Assembly: GCA_947254025.1 (NCBI GenBank)
Contig: CAMYBS010000013.1
Location: 1-32,167, forward strand
Origin: an uncultured Clostridia bacterium
GTDB taxonomy: Bacteria; Bacillota; Clostridia; Tissierellales; Peptoniphilaceae
Direction of reading: 5' to 3'
Length of the DNA: 32,167 bases
Shown here: positions 15,287 to 23,471 of the stretch, piece by piece
How the letters are laid out: every line of letters starts with the position of its first letter
How positions within the stretch are numbered: position 1 is the stretch's first letter
Position numbers and translations under genes: made by a program
Notes under the pieces: model-generated
Database searches by the model: none
The model's input: the letters and a program-made list of their open reading frames with translations, nothing else
What the model was told of the DNA's origin: nothing

Positions 15287-15314
15287 TAGAGCTGCGCGGT
15301 GCGGCTCTATTTTT
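15287..15314 (+). terminator. Intrinsic terminator of the regulator-folC-reductase operon
   Basis: 9-bp stem TAGAGCTGC/GCGGCTCTA (one G-U), 5-base loop, T5 tail. Confidence 0.85.
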
Positions 15315-15382
15315 ATATGAGAAGTGACAAAGTTCTATGCAAATTATTTATTAAAATTATGTAAAAGAGGTGCAAAATATGT

Positions 15383-15388
15383 TATAAT
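15383..15388 (+). promoter_or_regulatory. Probable -10 element of the LTA-synthase-like gene
   Basis: Perfect TATAAT 46 bases before the GTG start. No convincing -35 is seen at the right distance. Confidence 0.4.
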
Positions 15389-15433
15389 TAAACATAGTTA
15401 ATTAAGCCTAACGGCATAAAGGAGACGAATGAA

Positions 15434-17989
15434 GTGAAAGATAAAAAGCTGAATATAGTTTTCGGCATCATATTTTTAATAAATGCAATTTTTTATTACA
15501 ATGTATATATATACAAGGTAGCTTTGGAATTAAGACCAAGGCTTATTTTATTGCTCGCAGCAGTAGTACTAACATCTATGATAGACATATCAGTCCTACT
15601 TGCCTTCAAGAGTAAGACATATAAGGCGGTAGTCGCCTCCCTTATAGGGCTACTAAGAGTTGCAGCAAGCATATTCTACTCAGAGTTTGCAAACTTTGAT
15701 ATGCTTTCAAGAACAGGTCAAGCCAAAGAGCTTAAGGGTGTTGGCGCAGAGATCATGCACAAGTTCAACATCTTCCTACTTATCATTTGCATACTTACAC
15801 TAGTAAACATATATTTGATAATAAGCGCGCGCATAAGAAAGAGAGACGAAAAGTATAAAGACACTATATTCGAGACAGCGTTTAGGTGCGTTATCTCACT
15901 TATCATAGCAGGCACACTTGTAGTCGTACCGCAAAGCTTTGCCAAGGGCATCTTCGGTACAGAGCTCTTCTCAAGCATCGCTCTAAGCAATATTAAAAGA
16001 GAGCTTGCAGAGAAAGAGATGCATGACGAGGGTATTGAGGACGACATAGCCCTACAATTTAGCAAAAGAGAGTATAAAAATAATGAGTTCACTGGCATTG
16101 CCAAAGATAAAAACATCATCATAATTCAGTGCGAGAGCTTGCAAAATACCTTCGTAGGTAGAGAGTATAACGGCCAAGAAATCACACCATTTATGAACAA
16201 GCTCATCAAGGAGAAGGGCAGCATCTACTTTGACAACTACTTCGAACTTCTAGGCATGGGCAACACCTCAGACGCCGAGTTTGTCTCAACAAACGGTATA
16301 TTCCCGTCTCTGAACGGACAGTCATACAAGCTCTTCGAAGACAACGAGCACTACGGACTACTCAAGTCTTCAAAGGATTACGGCTACACTAGCATGGCGT
16401 TCCACGGCAATGTTGGAAAGTTCTACGATAGAGAGCATTTCTACAAGAAGATGGGCATAGAAAAAATCTACCTTGGAGAAGACTTCAAGCAAGATGAAGT
16501 CATCAACATGGGTCTGTCAGACAAGTCATTTTTCAAGCAATCCATAGAAAAGTACAAAGAACTAGCACCAAAGAATGAGAAGTTCTTCTCACTCATGGTT
16601 ACGCTTACAACACATACACCATTCATACTGCCAGATGAGCTATCACATATCAAGCCGAAGGCAGGCGATGAAGACGACTTCGTGTATAAGTATGCAAAGT
16701 GTGCAAGGTACACAGACGAGGCTATCGAAGACTTCTTCAAGGACTTAGATGAGATAGGTCTACTAAAGGATTGCGTCATCGCTATATATGGAGACCACCA
16801 TGCAATGTCAGTTAAGAACCCAGACCAGCTAAACTCAATTACAAAGTGGCTAGGTAGAGAGATTGACTACGACGAGATGATGAACATCCCATTATTAATA
16901 AGAGTGCCAGGACTTGATAAGAATGTTCAAAGGCACAACATAGGAAGCCAGCTAGACCTATATGCAACACTTTTAAACCTACTAGGCTGGGACAGAACTA
17001 AGTATCCAAACATGGGCATAGACCTACTTGGAGATGATGAAGAGACAGAAAATAACGTCGTCTTCCCACAAACACACTTACTTAAAGGAAGCTTCATTAC
17101 TAAGGACAAACTATTTGAGTATCCAAGAGACAGAGTCTTCGAGCACGGCCGCTATATAGACAGAAAAACAAGAGAAGTACTGAATGTAGAAGATGCAAGA
17201 GAGCTTTCCAAAAGAGCGGTCATCACTACAGATTACTCATACAGCCTTATGAAGTCAAACTCACTTATGAACCTAATCAAAGCACCAGAGAAGCTTGCAT
17301 CAGATAAAACCATACTCATGGGTGGAGGCGAGCTAGAAGGTCTTGCAAGGAGCAACGTCCTTGACGCCTTCGAGTACAACTACAAAAGAGGAAAACGTAA
17401 GTTCGAAGTTGACCTTTCCAAGACCACAGACGGTAAATATGTTGGACTAGAAGACTGGGACGGCATCATAAGAAGGTTCTTCGTTACTAAAGATACAAAG
17501 ATGCCAGAAGTCAAGAGACTTAGCTACGAAGAGTTTAAAAATCTTGTGCCACTACGCGATCGCAAAGCCATCGACCTAGATGTGCTAGCAGGCTTTATGA
17601 ACGAAAAACAAGATACAGAAGTCTTCATATGTACAAAAGACGATACCAAAGAACTACTTAGCTATATAAAAGAAAACTACGAAGGACTTATGAAGCGCTT
17701 AACAGTAGAAGTTCACAGTAAAGACGAGTACAAGAGTGCAAACGATCTTGGCTTTAAAAACATTGTATATAGTCTAGAAAACGCAAAAGACATAGACCTT
17801 GAGCTCAAAGAGTTAAAAGACTTCAAGCTAACAGCCATCGCTTTGGATGCGTCAAAGCTAGATGAAGAGACTGCGAAAAAGCTAGTAGCAAGCGGTCACA
17901 AAGTCTACGCATACAGAGTAAACACCAACGAGCTAGCAGAGAAATTATTCACTCTTGGCATCACAGCCATATACACAGATAAGCTATAA
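15434..17989 (+). CDS. LtaS-type lipoteichoic acid synthase fused to a degenerate GDPD domain
   Basis: An 851-residue membrane protein. Residues 1-175 hold about five transmembrane helices. Residues about 215-530 are an extracellular LtaS sulfatase-fold domain with E234 (QCES), nucleophile T278 (GNTSDAEF) and D454-H455 (YGDHHA), so metal binding and the glycerophosphate-transfer nucleophile are intact. Residues about 627-851 look like a glycerophosphodiester phosphodiesterase barrel: NVLDAFEYNYKRG, FEVDLSKTTDGK (E658, D660), and a C-terminal KVYAYRVNT..LF.LGITAIYTD. Its catalytic histidines are gone: the HAGG-type start is MGGG (629-632) and HDWD is EDWD (673-676). The domain is thus probably a polymer-binding module. 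The start is GTG behind AAGGAGACG; the nearby ATG at 15429 is in a dead frame. LtaS enzymes are usually about 600-650 residues. Confidence 0.87.
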   Translation: MKDKKLNIVFGIIFLINAIFYYNVYIYKVALELRPRLILLLAAVVLTSMIDISVLLAFKSKTYKAVVASLIGLLRVAASIFYSEFANFDMLSRTGQAKELKGVGAEIMHKFNIFLLIICILTLVNIYLIISARIRKRDEKYKDTIFETAFRCVISLIIAGTLVVVPQSFAKGIFGTELFSSIALSNIKRELAEKEMHDEGIEDDIALQFSKREYKNNEFTGIAKDKNIIIIQCESLQNTFVGREYNGQEITPFMNKLIKEKGSIYFDNYFELLGMGNTSDAEFVSTNGIFPSLNGQSYKLFEDNEHYGLLKSSKDYGYTSMAFHGNVGKFYDREHFYKKMGIEKIYLGEDFKQDEVINMGLSDKSFFKQSIEKYKELAPKNEKFFSLMVTLTTHTPFILPDELSHIKPKAGDEDDFVYKYAKCARYTDEAIEDFFKDLDEIGLLKDCVIAIYGDHHAMSVKNPDQLNSITKWLGREIDYDEMMNIPLLIRVPGLDKNVQRHNIGSQLDLYATLLNLLGWDRTKYPNMGIDLLGDDEETENNVVFPQTHLLKGSFITKDKLFEYPRDRVFEHGRYIDRKTREVLNVEDARELSKRAVITTDYSYSLMKSNSLMNLIKAPEKLASDKTILMGGGELEGLARSNVLDAFEYNYKRGKRKFEVDLSKTTDGKYVGLEDWDGIIRRFFVTKDTKMPEVKRLSYEEFKNLVPLRDRKAIDLDVLAGFMNEKQDTEVFICTKDDTKELLSYIKENYEGLMKRLTVEVHSKDEYKSANDLGFKNIVYSLENAKDIDLELKELKDFKLTAIALDASKLDEETAKKLVASGHKVYAYRVNTNELAEKLFTLGITAIYTDKL

Positions 17990-17991
17990 GC

Positions 17992-18008
17992 TTAACAAAA
18001 TCTTAACA
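17992..18008. promoter_or_regulatory. Direct repeat TTAACA-N5-TTAACA (PhoP-box-like)
   Basis: Two exact TTAACA hexamers 11 bases apart (17992-17997 and 18003-18008), just upstream of the LCP promoter. The unit and spacing match Bacillus-type PhoP boxes. PhoP control is only suggested. Confidence 0.35.
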
Positions 18009-18023
18009 AAATTATAAAGAGTA

Positions 18024-18052
18024 TTGAAAAACATTGTACCTTGTAATATAAT
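18024..18052 (+). promoter_or_regulatory. Promoter of the LCP gene
   Basis: TTGAAA (18024-18029), 17-base spacer, TATAAT (18047-18052). The LCP gene thus has its own promoter although it follows the LtaS-like gene by only 88 bases with no terminator between. Confidence 0.75.
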
Positions 18053-18077
18053 ATGAGAGTACAAAAGGAGAATGATT

Positions 18078-19082
18078 ATGAGAAAGAAATTTGTCATTTC
18101 CTTCATCGTTGCGCTTATAGCATTCAGCTTTGTTTTTTACAAGGCACAAAAGAAGCTAGACAGCGGTGCAGGACTTAATAAGAATATAGAAAACACAGAA
18201 AATGAAGACGCACACGAGGAGAACAAAGAGAGCGAAGAAGAGCTAAACCCTGTCTTCCCCGACGACCAAAAAGTGCTTAAAGAAGAGCACGGCAACGAAC
18301 TTTGCTTCATACTTATGGGCATAGACAAAAGAGATGCAGGACAACAAGAGATGAAGGGACAAAGATCAGACACTATGATGCTATGCAAAGTAAACTTCGA
18401 CGACGGCTCAATCAAGATGCTAAGCCTTCCTCGTGACAGCATAGTAAAAATTAGAGGCAAAGACGATAAATTAACACACGCCCACTCATACGGAGGACCA
18501 GCACTAACACTTAAAGCAGTTAGAGATTGGCTAAAGCTCGACGTTCGTTACTACGTAAGAGTTGACTACAAAGCAGTTGAAGAGCTAGTAGGTATAGTTG
18601 GAGGCGTTGAGTTTGACGTGCCAGTCGATATGAACTACCACGACACAACAAAAGGTAACGAACTACACATCAACATTAAAAAAGGCAAGCAAACCATCAC
18701 CAAAGACAACGTCATAGGTCTACTAAGATTTAGAAAAGGCTACAACGACGGCAAGTATGGCGTGCAAGACTACGGTAGACAAAAGACACAACAAGACTTT
18801 TTGAAAGCACTTGCAAAGAAGATGCTTAGACCAGAAAATATATTGAAGATAGGATCAATCTGGAAGACAATCAACAAAAATGTTAAGACAAACATCCCAG
18901 GAGGAACCATCGCAACATCCATCTTGCAAGCAGGCATAGGTAGAGTACACGCAGATAAGATGGAAACCGCTTCACTTATAGGTGTGGAAGAACACCTTGG
19001 ATCAATGAGCGCACAAAGGATACCTAAGAAGGAGATTGATGAGAAGGTGTATCCTTGGTTTGGAGATTACCGCTTCAAGTAA
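18078..19082 (+). CDS. LytR-CpsA-Psr (LCP) family cell-wall glycopolymer ligase
   Basis: A 334-residue membrane-anchored protein: one N-terminal signal-anchor helix (about 5-22), an acidic Glu/Asn-rich linker (about 33-60), then the extracellular LCP domain. Conserved pieces are ILMGIDKRD, GQRSDTMML, LSLPRDS, HAHSYGGP, VGGVEFDVP, LLRFRKG and the DYGRQKTQQDFLKAL segment. LCP enzymes transfer undecaprenyl-linked polymers such as wall teichoic acid or capsule to peptidoglycan, using the conserved Arg/Asp set to bind the pyrophosphate lipid. The ATG at 18078 is preferred: AAAGGAG ends 7 bases before it but only 1 base before the ATG at 18072. It stands next to the LtaS-like gene, an envelope-polymer pair. 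Confidence 0.92.
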   Translation: MRKKFVISFIVALIAFSFVFYKAQKKLDSGAGLNKNIENTENEDAHEENKESEEELNPVFPDDQKVLKEEHGNELCFILMGIDKRDAGQQEMKGQRSDTMMLCKVNFDDGSIKMLSLPRDSIVKIRGKDDKLTHAHSYGGPALTLKAVRDWLKLDVRYYVRVDYKAVEELVGIVGGVEFDVPVDMNYHDTTKGNELHINIKKGKQTITKDNVIGLLRFRKGYNDGKYGVQDYGRQKTQQDFLKALAKKMLRPENILKIGSIWKTINKNVKTNIPGGTIATSILQAGIGRVHADKMETASLIGVEEHLGSMSAQRIPKKEIDEKVYPWFGDYRFK

Positions 19083-19119
19083 ATGATTTTGCGTTAAAAT
19101 TGCGACTGTAACTTGTTCA

Positions 19120-19172
19120 CTTTTCGGCAATGCTCGAGTACATTTGTACACTCCGCTTGCCTCAAAGCTCCA
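19120..19172. repeat. GTAC-core palindromic repeat, copy 2
   Basis: A 53-base segment identical to 25826-25878. It folds as GGCAA...TTGCC arms around GAGTACA-ttt-GTACACTC. It lies 38 bases after the LCP stop. The whole 19083-19633 stretch (551 bases) has no gene and consists of this repeat, a direct repeat, a perfect hairpin and a terminator. Confidence 0.75.
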
Positions 19173-19204
19173 CTGCGTCCCATTCATCAATTTTTCCAGC
19201 AAAA

Positions 19205-19486
19205 TTGTGAATAAAGATAAGTAAGTTTAGTACGTTCCGTTTGCTTCGTCAGTCCACATCGTCCAATCATCTCGTTTGCTCTGCGAAAGTTGTGAATAAA
19301 GATAAGTACGTTTAGTACGTAATCGCTTGTTAAATTCTCCACTTCGCCTTATCCATCATAGCGCAAAGGTTCTAGTACATTTTAATGTACTAGAACCTTC
19401 TTTTATCTATGAAATAATGAGCAGACATCGTCAGTCCACATCGTCCAATCATCTCGTTTGCTCTGCGAAAGTTGTGAATAAAGATA
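19205..19486. repeat. Direct repeats: exact 59-base pair plus an 85-base period
   Basis: 19246-19304 and 19428-19486 are identical over 59 bases. In addition, TTGTGAATAAAGATAAGTA followed by TTTAGTACG occurs at 19205 and again at 19290 (85 bases apart, one mismatch). Duplication or element insertion is implied; no ORF of note is present. Confidence 0.85.
19366..19399. repeat. Perfect 16-bp hairpin within a dispersed repeat module
   Basis: AAGGTTCTAGTACATT (19366-19381), 2-base spacer, and its exact complement (19384-19399). The flanks (CATCATAGCGC before, CTTTTATCTA.GAAAT after) match the modules at 26000 and 27361, whose hairpin interiors differ. Confidence 0.8.
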
Positions 19487-19523
19487 GTTTGAGTGACTCG
19501 ATTTTAAAATATATATAGTTTAT

Positions 19524-19550
19524 AAGAAGGCGAGAGAGCCTTCTTTTTTT
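19524..19550 (+). terminator. Intrinsic terminator ahead of nrdD
   Basis: 8-bp stem AAGAAGGC/GCCTTCTT, 6-base loop, T7 run. Confidence 0.85.
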
Positions 19551-19633
19551 GTACAAACTACATTCATAGTTTTCATCGCTTCACCACATAAAAATATATG
19601 AACAAATCTTAACAAATTATTTATATTTTGCTA

Positions 19634-19662
19634 TTGCCATCTGCCACTATATGTAGTATAAT
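19634..19662 (+). promoter_or_regulatory. nrdDG promoter with possible NrdR box
   Basis: TTGCCA (19634-19639), 17-base spacer, TATAAT (19657-19662). The palindromic ACTATATGTAGT (19646-19657) inside the spacer resembles the core of NrdR boxes, which repress ribonucleotide reductase genes. A weaker candidate second box lies near 19684-19699. Confidence 0.6.
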
Positions 19663-19709
19663 AATAATTGCGATAAGGAGAAGCAATCAAAATATTGTGG
19701 AGGTAAAAG

Positions 19710-21830
19710 ATGTATATATTCAAGAGAAGCGGCGAAAAAGTGCCATTTGACGAATCTAAGATTGTTGTAGCTATTAAAAAAGCGATGAATTCTTCAACAG
19801 GGGTGTACGAAGAAGGTCTTGCTGAAAAGATAGCTGATGAGATCAAAAGGGAAGCTGTTGTAGCTGAGAGACCTCTTTCGATTTATGATATCGAAGACAA
19901 GGTTTACTACAAGCTTATCGAGAACAAGAACCCTGCTACTGCTAGAAGTTACGAAAACTACAAGGCTGTTCAAGCGTTTAAGAGAAGGATAAACACTACT
20001 GACGAGAGCATTATTGGTCTTCTTGACAGAAAGAACAGTGACTTAATGAAGGAAAACTCTAACAAGAACGCTCACATTGCATCTACTCAAAGGGATTTGA
20101 TTGCTGGAGAGGTTTCTAAGGACATTGCTAGAAGACTAATGATTGATGATGACTTACTTCAAGCGCACGACGAAGGCTCCATCCATTTGCATGATATGGA
20201 CTACATCATTCAACCTATGTTCAACTGCTGCCTTGTTAATATGAAGGACATGCTTGACAACGGCACTGTTGTTAACGGCAAACTGATCGAAAGCCCAAGA
20301 TCATTCCAAGTTGCCTGCAATGTTATGACACAAATCATTGCGCAAATCGCATCTAACCAATATGGTGGTCAATCCATCGACATAAAATGTCTTGCTAAGT
20401 ACTTAAGACGCAGCTATGAAAAGAACATGAAGCTTGCTAAGGAAATGTTTGAAGATGAGACAAAGCAAGACGAACTTGCAAGAAAACTTACTCAGAGGGA
20501 TCTTGAAAGTGGTATACAAACTATTCAATATCAAATAAATACACTTATGACTTCGAATGGTCAAGCGCCTTTCGTTACTCTTTTCATGCACATGGAAGAT
20601 GATTTTGAGTATGCAGATGAGCTTGCTATGATCATCGAAGAAATTTTAAAGCAAAGAATTCAAGGCATCAAGAACGAATGCGGTGTTTATGTAACACCTG
20701 CTTTTCCAAAGCTTGTTTATGTGCTTGATGAAAACAACGTTCACAAGGATTCCAAATACTACTACTTAACAGAGACAGCTATTAGGTGTACTGCAAAGAG
20801 GATGTACCCTGACTATATCTCTGCTAAAAAGATGAGAGAAAATTACGAAGGCAACGTTTTTGCACCTATGGGCTGCAGAGCATTCTTATCTCCATGGAAG
20901 GATAAGGACGGAAACTACAAGTTTGACGGCAGATTCAACATGGGCGTTGTTTCTCTAAACTTACCGCAAATAGCTATCGTTAGCGGCGGCGATGAAGATA
21001 AATTCTTTGAAATTCTTGACAAGAGACTTGACCTATGCAGAAAGGCATGTCTACTTAGATACGATATACTTAAGAACGTTACAAGCGATTCATCTCCAAT
21101 ACACTGGAGACACGGCGCTATCGCGAGACTTCATGAGCACGAGTCTATCAGACCACTTCTTCAGAATGGTTACGCGACTGTAACTTTGGGCTACATAGGC
21201 CTATATGAAGCGACTTATCTAGTACGCCATACTACTCATACTGACGAGCATGCGACTGATTTTGCACTAAAAGTTATGAGAACTATGAACGAAAAGCTAA
21301 ACTCTTGGAAGAGGGAAGATGGCTTAGGATACGCACTTTACGGCACTCCTGCTGAAAGCCTTTGCTATAGATTTGCGAAGAAGGACCTTGAAAGATTTGG
21401 CGAGATAAAGAACGTAACTGACAAGGGTTACTATACAAACTCTTTCCATGTTGATGTTAGAGAGAACATCTCTGTATTTGATAAGTTCAAGTTTGAAGCT
21501 CAGTTCCAAACACTTTCAAAGGGCGGCTGCATAAGCTATGCTGAGATACCAAACATGGCAAATAACTTGGAAGCACTTGAAACTATAGTAGACTATATTT
21601 ATGATAATATTCAATATGCAGAATTCAATACAAAATCAGACTACTGCCACGTTTGCGGCTATGACGGCGAGATCATAATAAACGATCATAACGAATGGGA
21701 ATGCCCTCAATGCCACAACAAGGATCAAGCAAAGATGAACGTTACAAGAAGGACATGCGGCTACCTTGGCGAAAACTTCTGGAACGAAGGCAAAACTAAG
21801 GAGATAAAGCAAAGGGTTCTTCACATATAA
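19710..21830 (+). CDS. nrdD: Anaerobic (class III) ribonucleoside-triphosphate reductase
   Basis: A 706-residue glycyl-radical enzyme making deoxyribonucleotides from ribonucleoside triphosphates without oxygen. The N-terminal ATP-cone (about 1-90, starting MYIFKRSGEKVPFDESK) gives allosteric control. The catalytic barrel follows, with segments such as GSIHLHDMDY, QIASNQYGGQS and APMGCRAFLSPW. A zinc site is formed by C646/C649 and C665/C668, and the radical glycine is G684 in RRTCGYLG. The length is normal for the family. The start follows GTGGAGG. nrdG lies one base after the stop. Confidence 0.97.
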   Translation: MYIFKRSGEKVPFDESKIVVAIKKAMNSSTGVYEEGLAEKIADEIKREAVVAERPLSIYDIEDKVYYKLIENKNPATARSYENYKAVQAFKRRINTTDESIIGLLDRKNSDLMKENSNKNAHIASTQRDLIAGEVSKDIARRLMIDDDLLQAHDEGSIHLHDMDYIIQPMFNCCLVNMKDMLDNGTVVNGKLIESPRSFQVACNVMTQIIAQIASNQYGGQSIDIKCLAKYLRRSYEKNMKLAKEMFEDETKQDELARKLTQRDLESGIQTIQYQINTLMTSNGQAPFVTLFMHMEDDFEYADELAMIIEEILKQRIQGIKNECGVYVTPAFPKLVYVLDENNVHKDSKYYYLTETAIRCTAKRMYPDYISAKKMRENYEGNVFAPMGCRAFLSPWKDKDGNYKFDGRFNMGVVSLNLPQIAIVSGGDEDKFFEILDKRLDLCRKACLLRYDILKNVTSDSSPIHWRHGAIARLHEHESIRPLLQNGYATVTLGYIGLYEATYLVRHTTHTDEHATDFALKVMRTMNEKLNSWKREDGLGYALYGTPAESLCYRFAKKDLERFGEIKNVTDKGYYTNSFHVDVRENISVFDKFKFEAQFQTLSKGGCISYAEIPNMANNLEALETIVDYIYDNIQYAEFNTKSDYCHVCGYDGEIIINDHNEWECPQCHNKDQAKMNVTRRTCGYLGENFWNEGKTKEIKQRVLHI

Positions 21831-21831
21831 A

Positions 21832-22341
21832 ATGAACTACGCGCAAATAAGGAAGTACGACATCGCGAACGGCCCTGGCGTTAGAACAACAATATTTTTA
21901 ACAGGTTGCACTTTGAACTGCAAGAACTGTTTCAACAAAGAGTATCAAAACTTTCACTATGGACATGTTTTTGATGAAAAGGCATTTGAGGAAGTCATTA
22001 GCTGCTTAAGTGATGACAATATCCGCGGCCTATCGGTTTTAGGAGGCGAGCCCTTCGATAACCTCGCAGGTCTTAAGGACTTCATAGGAAAGCTCAGAGA
22101 GAAGACAGATAAAGACATCTGGATCTACTCAGGCTACACCTACGAAGAGCTCTTAGAGAAGGACGGAGCTACAGATGTCCTAGATAAGATAGACGTCCTT
22201 GTTGATGGACGCTTTGTTGAAGAGCTAAAGGATTTGAAGCTAAAGTTTAGAGGCTCATCAAACCAAAGAATCATCGATATGAAGAGAACACTTAAAGAGG
22301 GAAAAGTATTACTCATGGATAAATATATGAAGGAAGATTGA
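21832..22341 (+). CDS. nrdG: Anaerobic ribonucleotide reductase activating protein (radical SAM)
   Basis: A 169-residue radical-SAM activase that installs the glycyl radical on NrdD. The CX3CXXC iron-sulfur motif is GCTLNCKNCFN, followed by a SAM-binding LGGEPF segment; the N-terminal NGPGVRTTIFLTG is typical. The start is one base after the nrdD stop with no clear ribosome site of its own, so translation is coupled. The stop codon lies inside the terminator stem. Confidence 0.96.
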   Translation: MNYAQIRKYDIANGPGVRTTIFLTGCTLNCKNCFNKEYQNFHYGHVFDEKAFEEVISCLSDDNIRGLSVLGGEPFDNLAGLKDFIGKLREKTDKDIWIYSGYTYEELLEKDGATDVLDKIDVLVDGRFVEELKDLKLKFRGSSNQRIIDMKRTLKEGKVLLMDKYMKED

Positions 22342-22363
22342 CTAGTCAGTCTTCTTTTTTTTT
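22333..22363 (+). terminator. Intrinsic terminator of nrdDG, overlapping the nrdG stop
   Basis: 9-bp stem (22333-22341 with 22346-22354, one G-U), 4-base loop and a nine-T tail. The left arm contains the nrdG stop codon. Confidence 0.85.
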
Positions 22364-22382
22364 AATTAAAATATTAAAGTAC

Positions 22383-22410
22383 TTGACTTATTATTGTAAT
22401 AATGTATAAT
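22383..22410 (+). promoter_or_regulatory. Promoter with palindromic spacer
   Basis: TTGACT (22383-22388), 16-base spacer, TATAAT (22405-22410). ATTATT-gt-AATAAT (22390-22403) is a perfect inverted repeat in the spacer. Its TTATTAT-N-GTAATAA form recalls Fur/PerR-type boxes but is weak evidence because the region is A+T-rich. Confidence 0.6.
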
Positions 22411-22442
22411 AGAATTAAGAAACAAATCAAGGAGGGTTTTAA

Positions 22443-23351
22443 ATGAAGAAGAAAATTTCATTATTATTAGTGGCTTTAATCTTAATAGCGTTTATACCAC
22501 AAATGACAGCACAAGCCAAGAATGTTACAGCTTTAAAGTCAAATCAAAAGTTTGCTTTTACAAGAGGCGTAGCTTATGGAAGAGATGACATAGACATAAG
22601 CTCTTATTCTATTGAAGGAAGCAATTATGTGAAACTTCGTGATGTTGCAGCTATACTGGTTGGAGAGTTTTATCAATTTAACGTAGACTATGATAAAGAG
22701 AGAAACTTAGTAATTGTAGAACCATATATTCACTACAATAAGTCAGAATCAGACTTAAGTAAAATTACAAATAATAAAGCGAAAGCCACAGTGAGCAAAA
22801 AGCCGATTTTAATAAATGGCGAAGAAAAATTAGTGAACATGGCATATATTAATGGCAATAATTATATGAAGCTAAGAGATATAGCAAGCTTGATTGGTTT
22901 TCCTGTTAAGTATGAAGAACAAAGTAAAACAGTATTGCTGGCTATGGATACTGAAGAGGGTCAGGAAGCAAAAGTTATAGAGACATATGATTTAGCTGAT
23001 GATATGGATATTGATAAGATTAAAGATATTTTTGATGCTTTTATTGAGAACAATGAAGCAAAGGCAGAAATGGCTGGAGAATCTATTGAAGGGTGGAACA
23101 TAGTTCTTAGCGTGGAAGGTCTACGTGAATATTTATATGAAAATGCTGAGGAATTAGGAATCGTTCCATCAAAAAATTATAATAAAATTAAGAAAACAGT
23201 TATAAGAAAGTTATCACCTGGTGGATTTGGTTATAGTGATGAAATAAATTATGAATTCGAGTATGATGATTACACAGGTATTAAAATAACTTTATATGAT
23301 TATGGAGTAAGAGATTATCAGTTATTTTATATAAATCCATATAGAAAATAA
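22443..23351 (+). CDS. Secreted protein with copper-amine-oxidase-N-like (stalk) repeats
   Basis: A 302-residue exported protein. The signal peptide ends about residue 25 (MTAQA before KNVTA). Two copies of the PF07833-like domain follow: SNYVKLRDVAAILVG...VDYDKERNLVIVEP (about 55-100) and NNYMKLRDIASLIGFPVKYEEQSKTVLLAMD (about 138-170). These domains are common stalk or cell-surface modules in Firmicutes and do not carry amine oxidase activity. The C-terminal half (about 175-302) is acidic, then tyrosine-rich, and unrecognised. Transcribed alone between its own promoter and terminator. A similar protein is at 26276. Confidence 0.78.
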   Translation: MKKKISLLLVALILIAFIPQMTAQAKNVTALKSNQKFAFTRGVAYGRDDIDISSYSIEGSNYVKLRDVAAILVGEFYQFNVDYDKERNLVIVEPYIHYNKSESDLSKITNNKAKATVSKKPILINGEEKLVNMAYINGNNYMKLRDIASLIGFPVKYEEQSKTVLLAMDTEEGQEAKVIETYDLADDMDIDKIKDIFDAFIENNEAKAEMAGESIEGWNIVLSVEGLREYLYENAEELGIVPSKNYNKIKKTVIRKLSPGGFGYSDEINYEFEYDDYTGIKITLYDYGVRDYQLFYINPYRK

Positions 23352-23370
23352 CAAATAGATCAGAAATGCA

Positions 23371-23400
23371 AAAGGAGAGTAAAAGCGCTCTCCTTTTTTT
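23371..23400 (+). terminator. Intrinsic terminator
   Basis: 9-bp stem AAAGGAGAG/CTCTCCTTT, 8-base loop, T7 run. Confidence 0.88.
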
Positions 23401-23411
23401 ATGTAATATCG

Positions 23412-23440
23412 TTGACAAAGCGGTGCCTATGGTGTAGACT
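23412..23440 (+). promoter_or_regulatory. Promoter of the ATP-grasp gene
   Basis: TTGACA (23412-23417), 17-base spacer, TAGACT (23435-23440). Confidence 0.75.
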
Positions 23441-23471
23441 AAAGACATAAAGACTGATTGGAGGTAAATAT

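Noticed and set aside
19205..19486. CRISPR array
   Set aside because: Too few copies, unequal spacing (85 and 182 bases), long repeat units and no cas genes.
19327..19518. A 63-codon open frame after the LCP gene
   Set aside because: It lies in the direct-repeat and hairpin region with no ribosome site; the frame follows repeat sequence.
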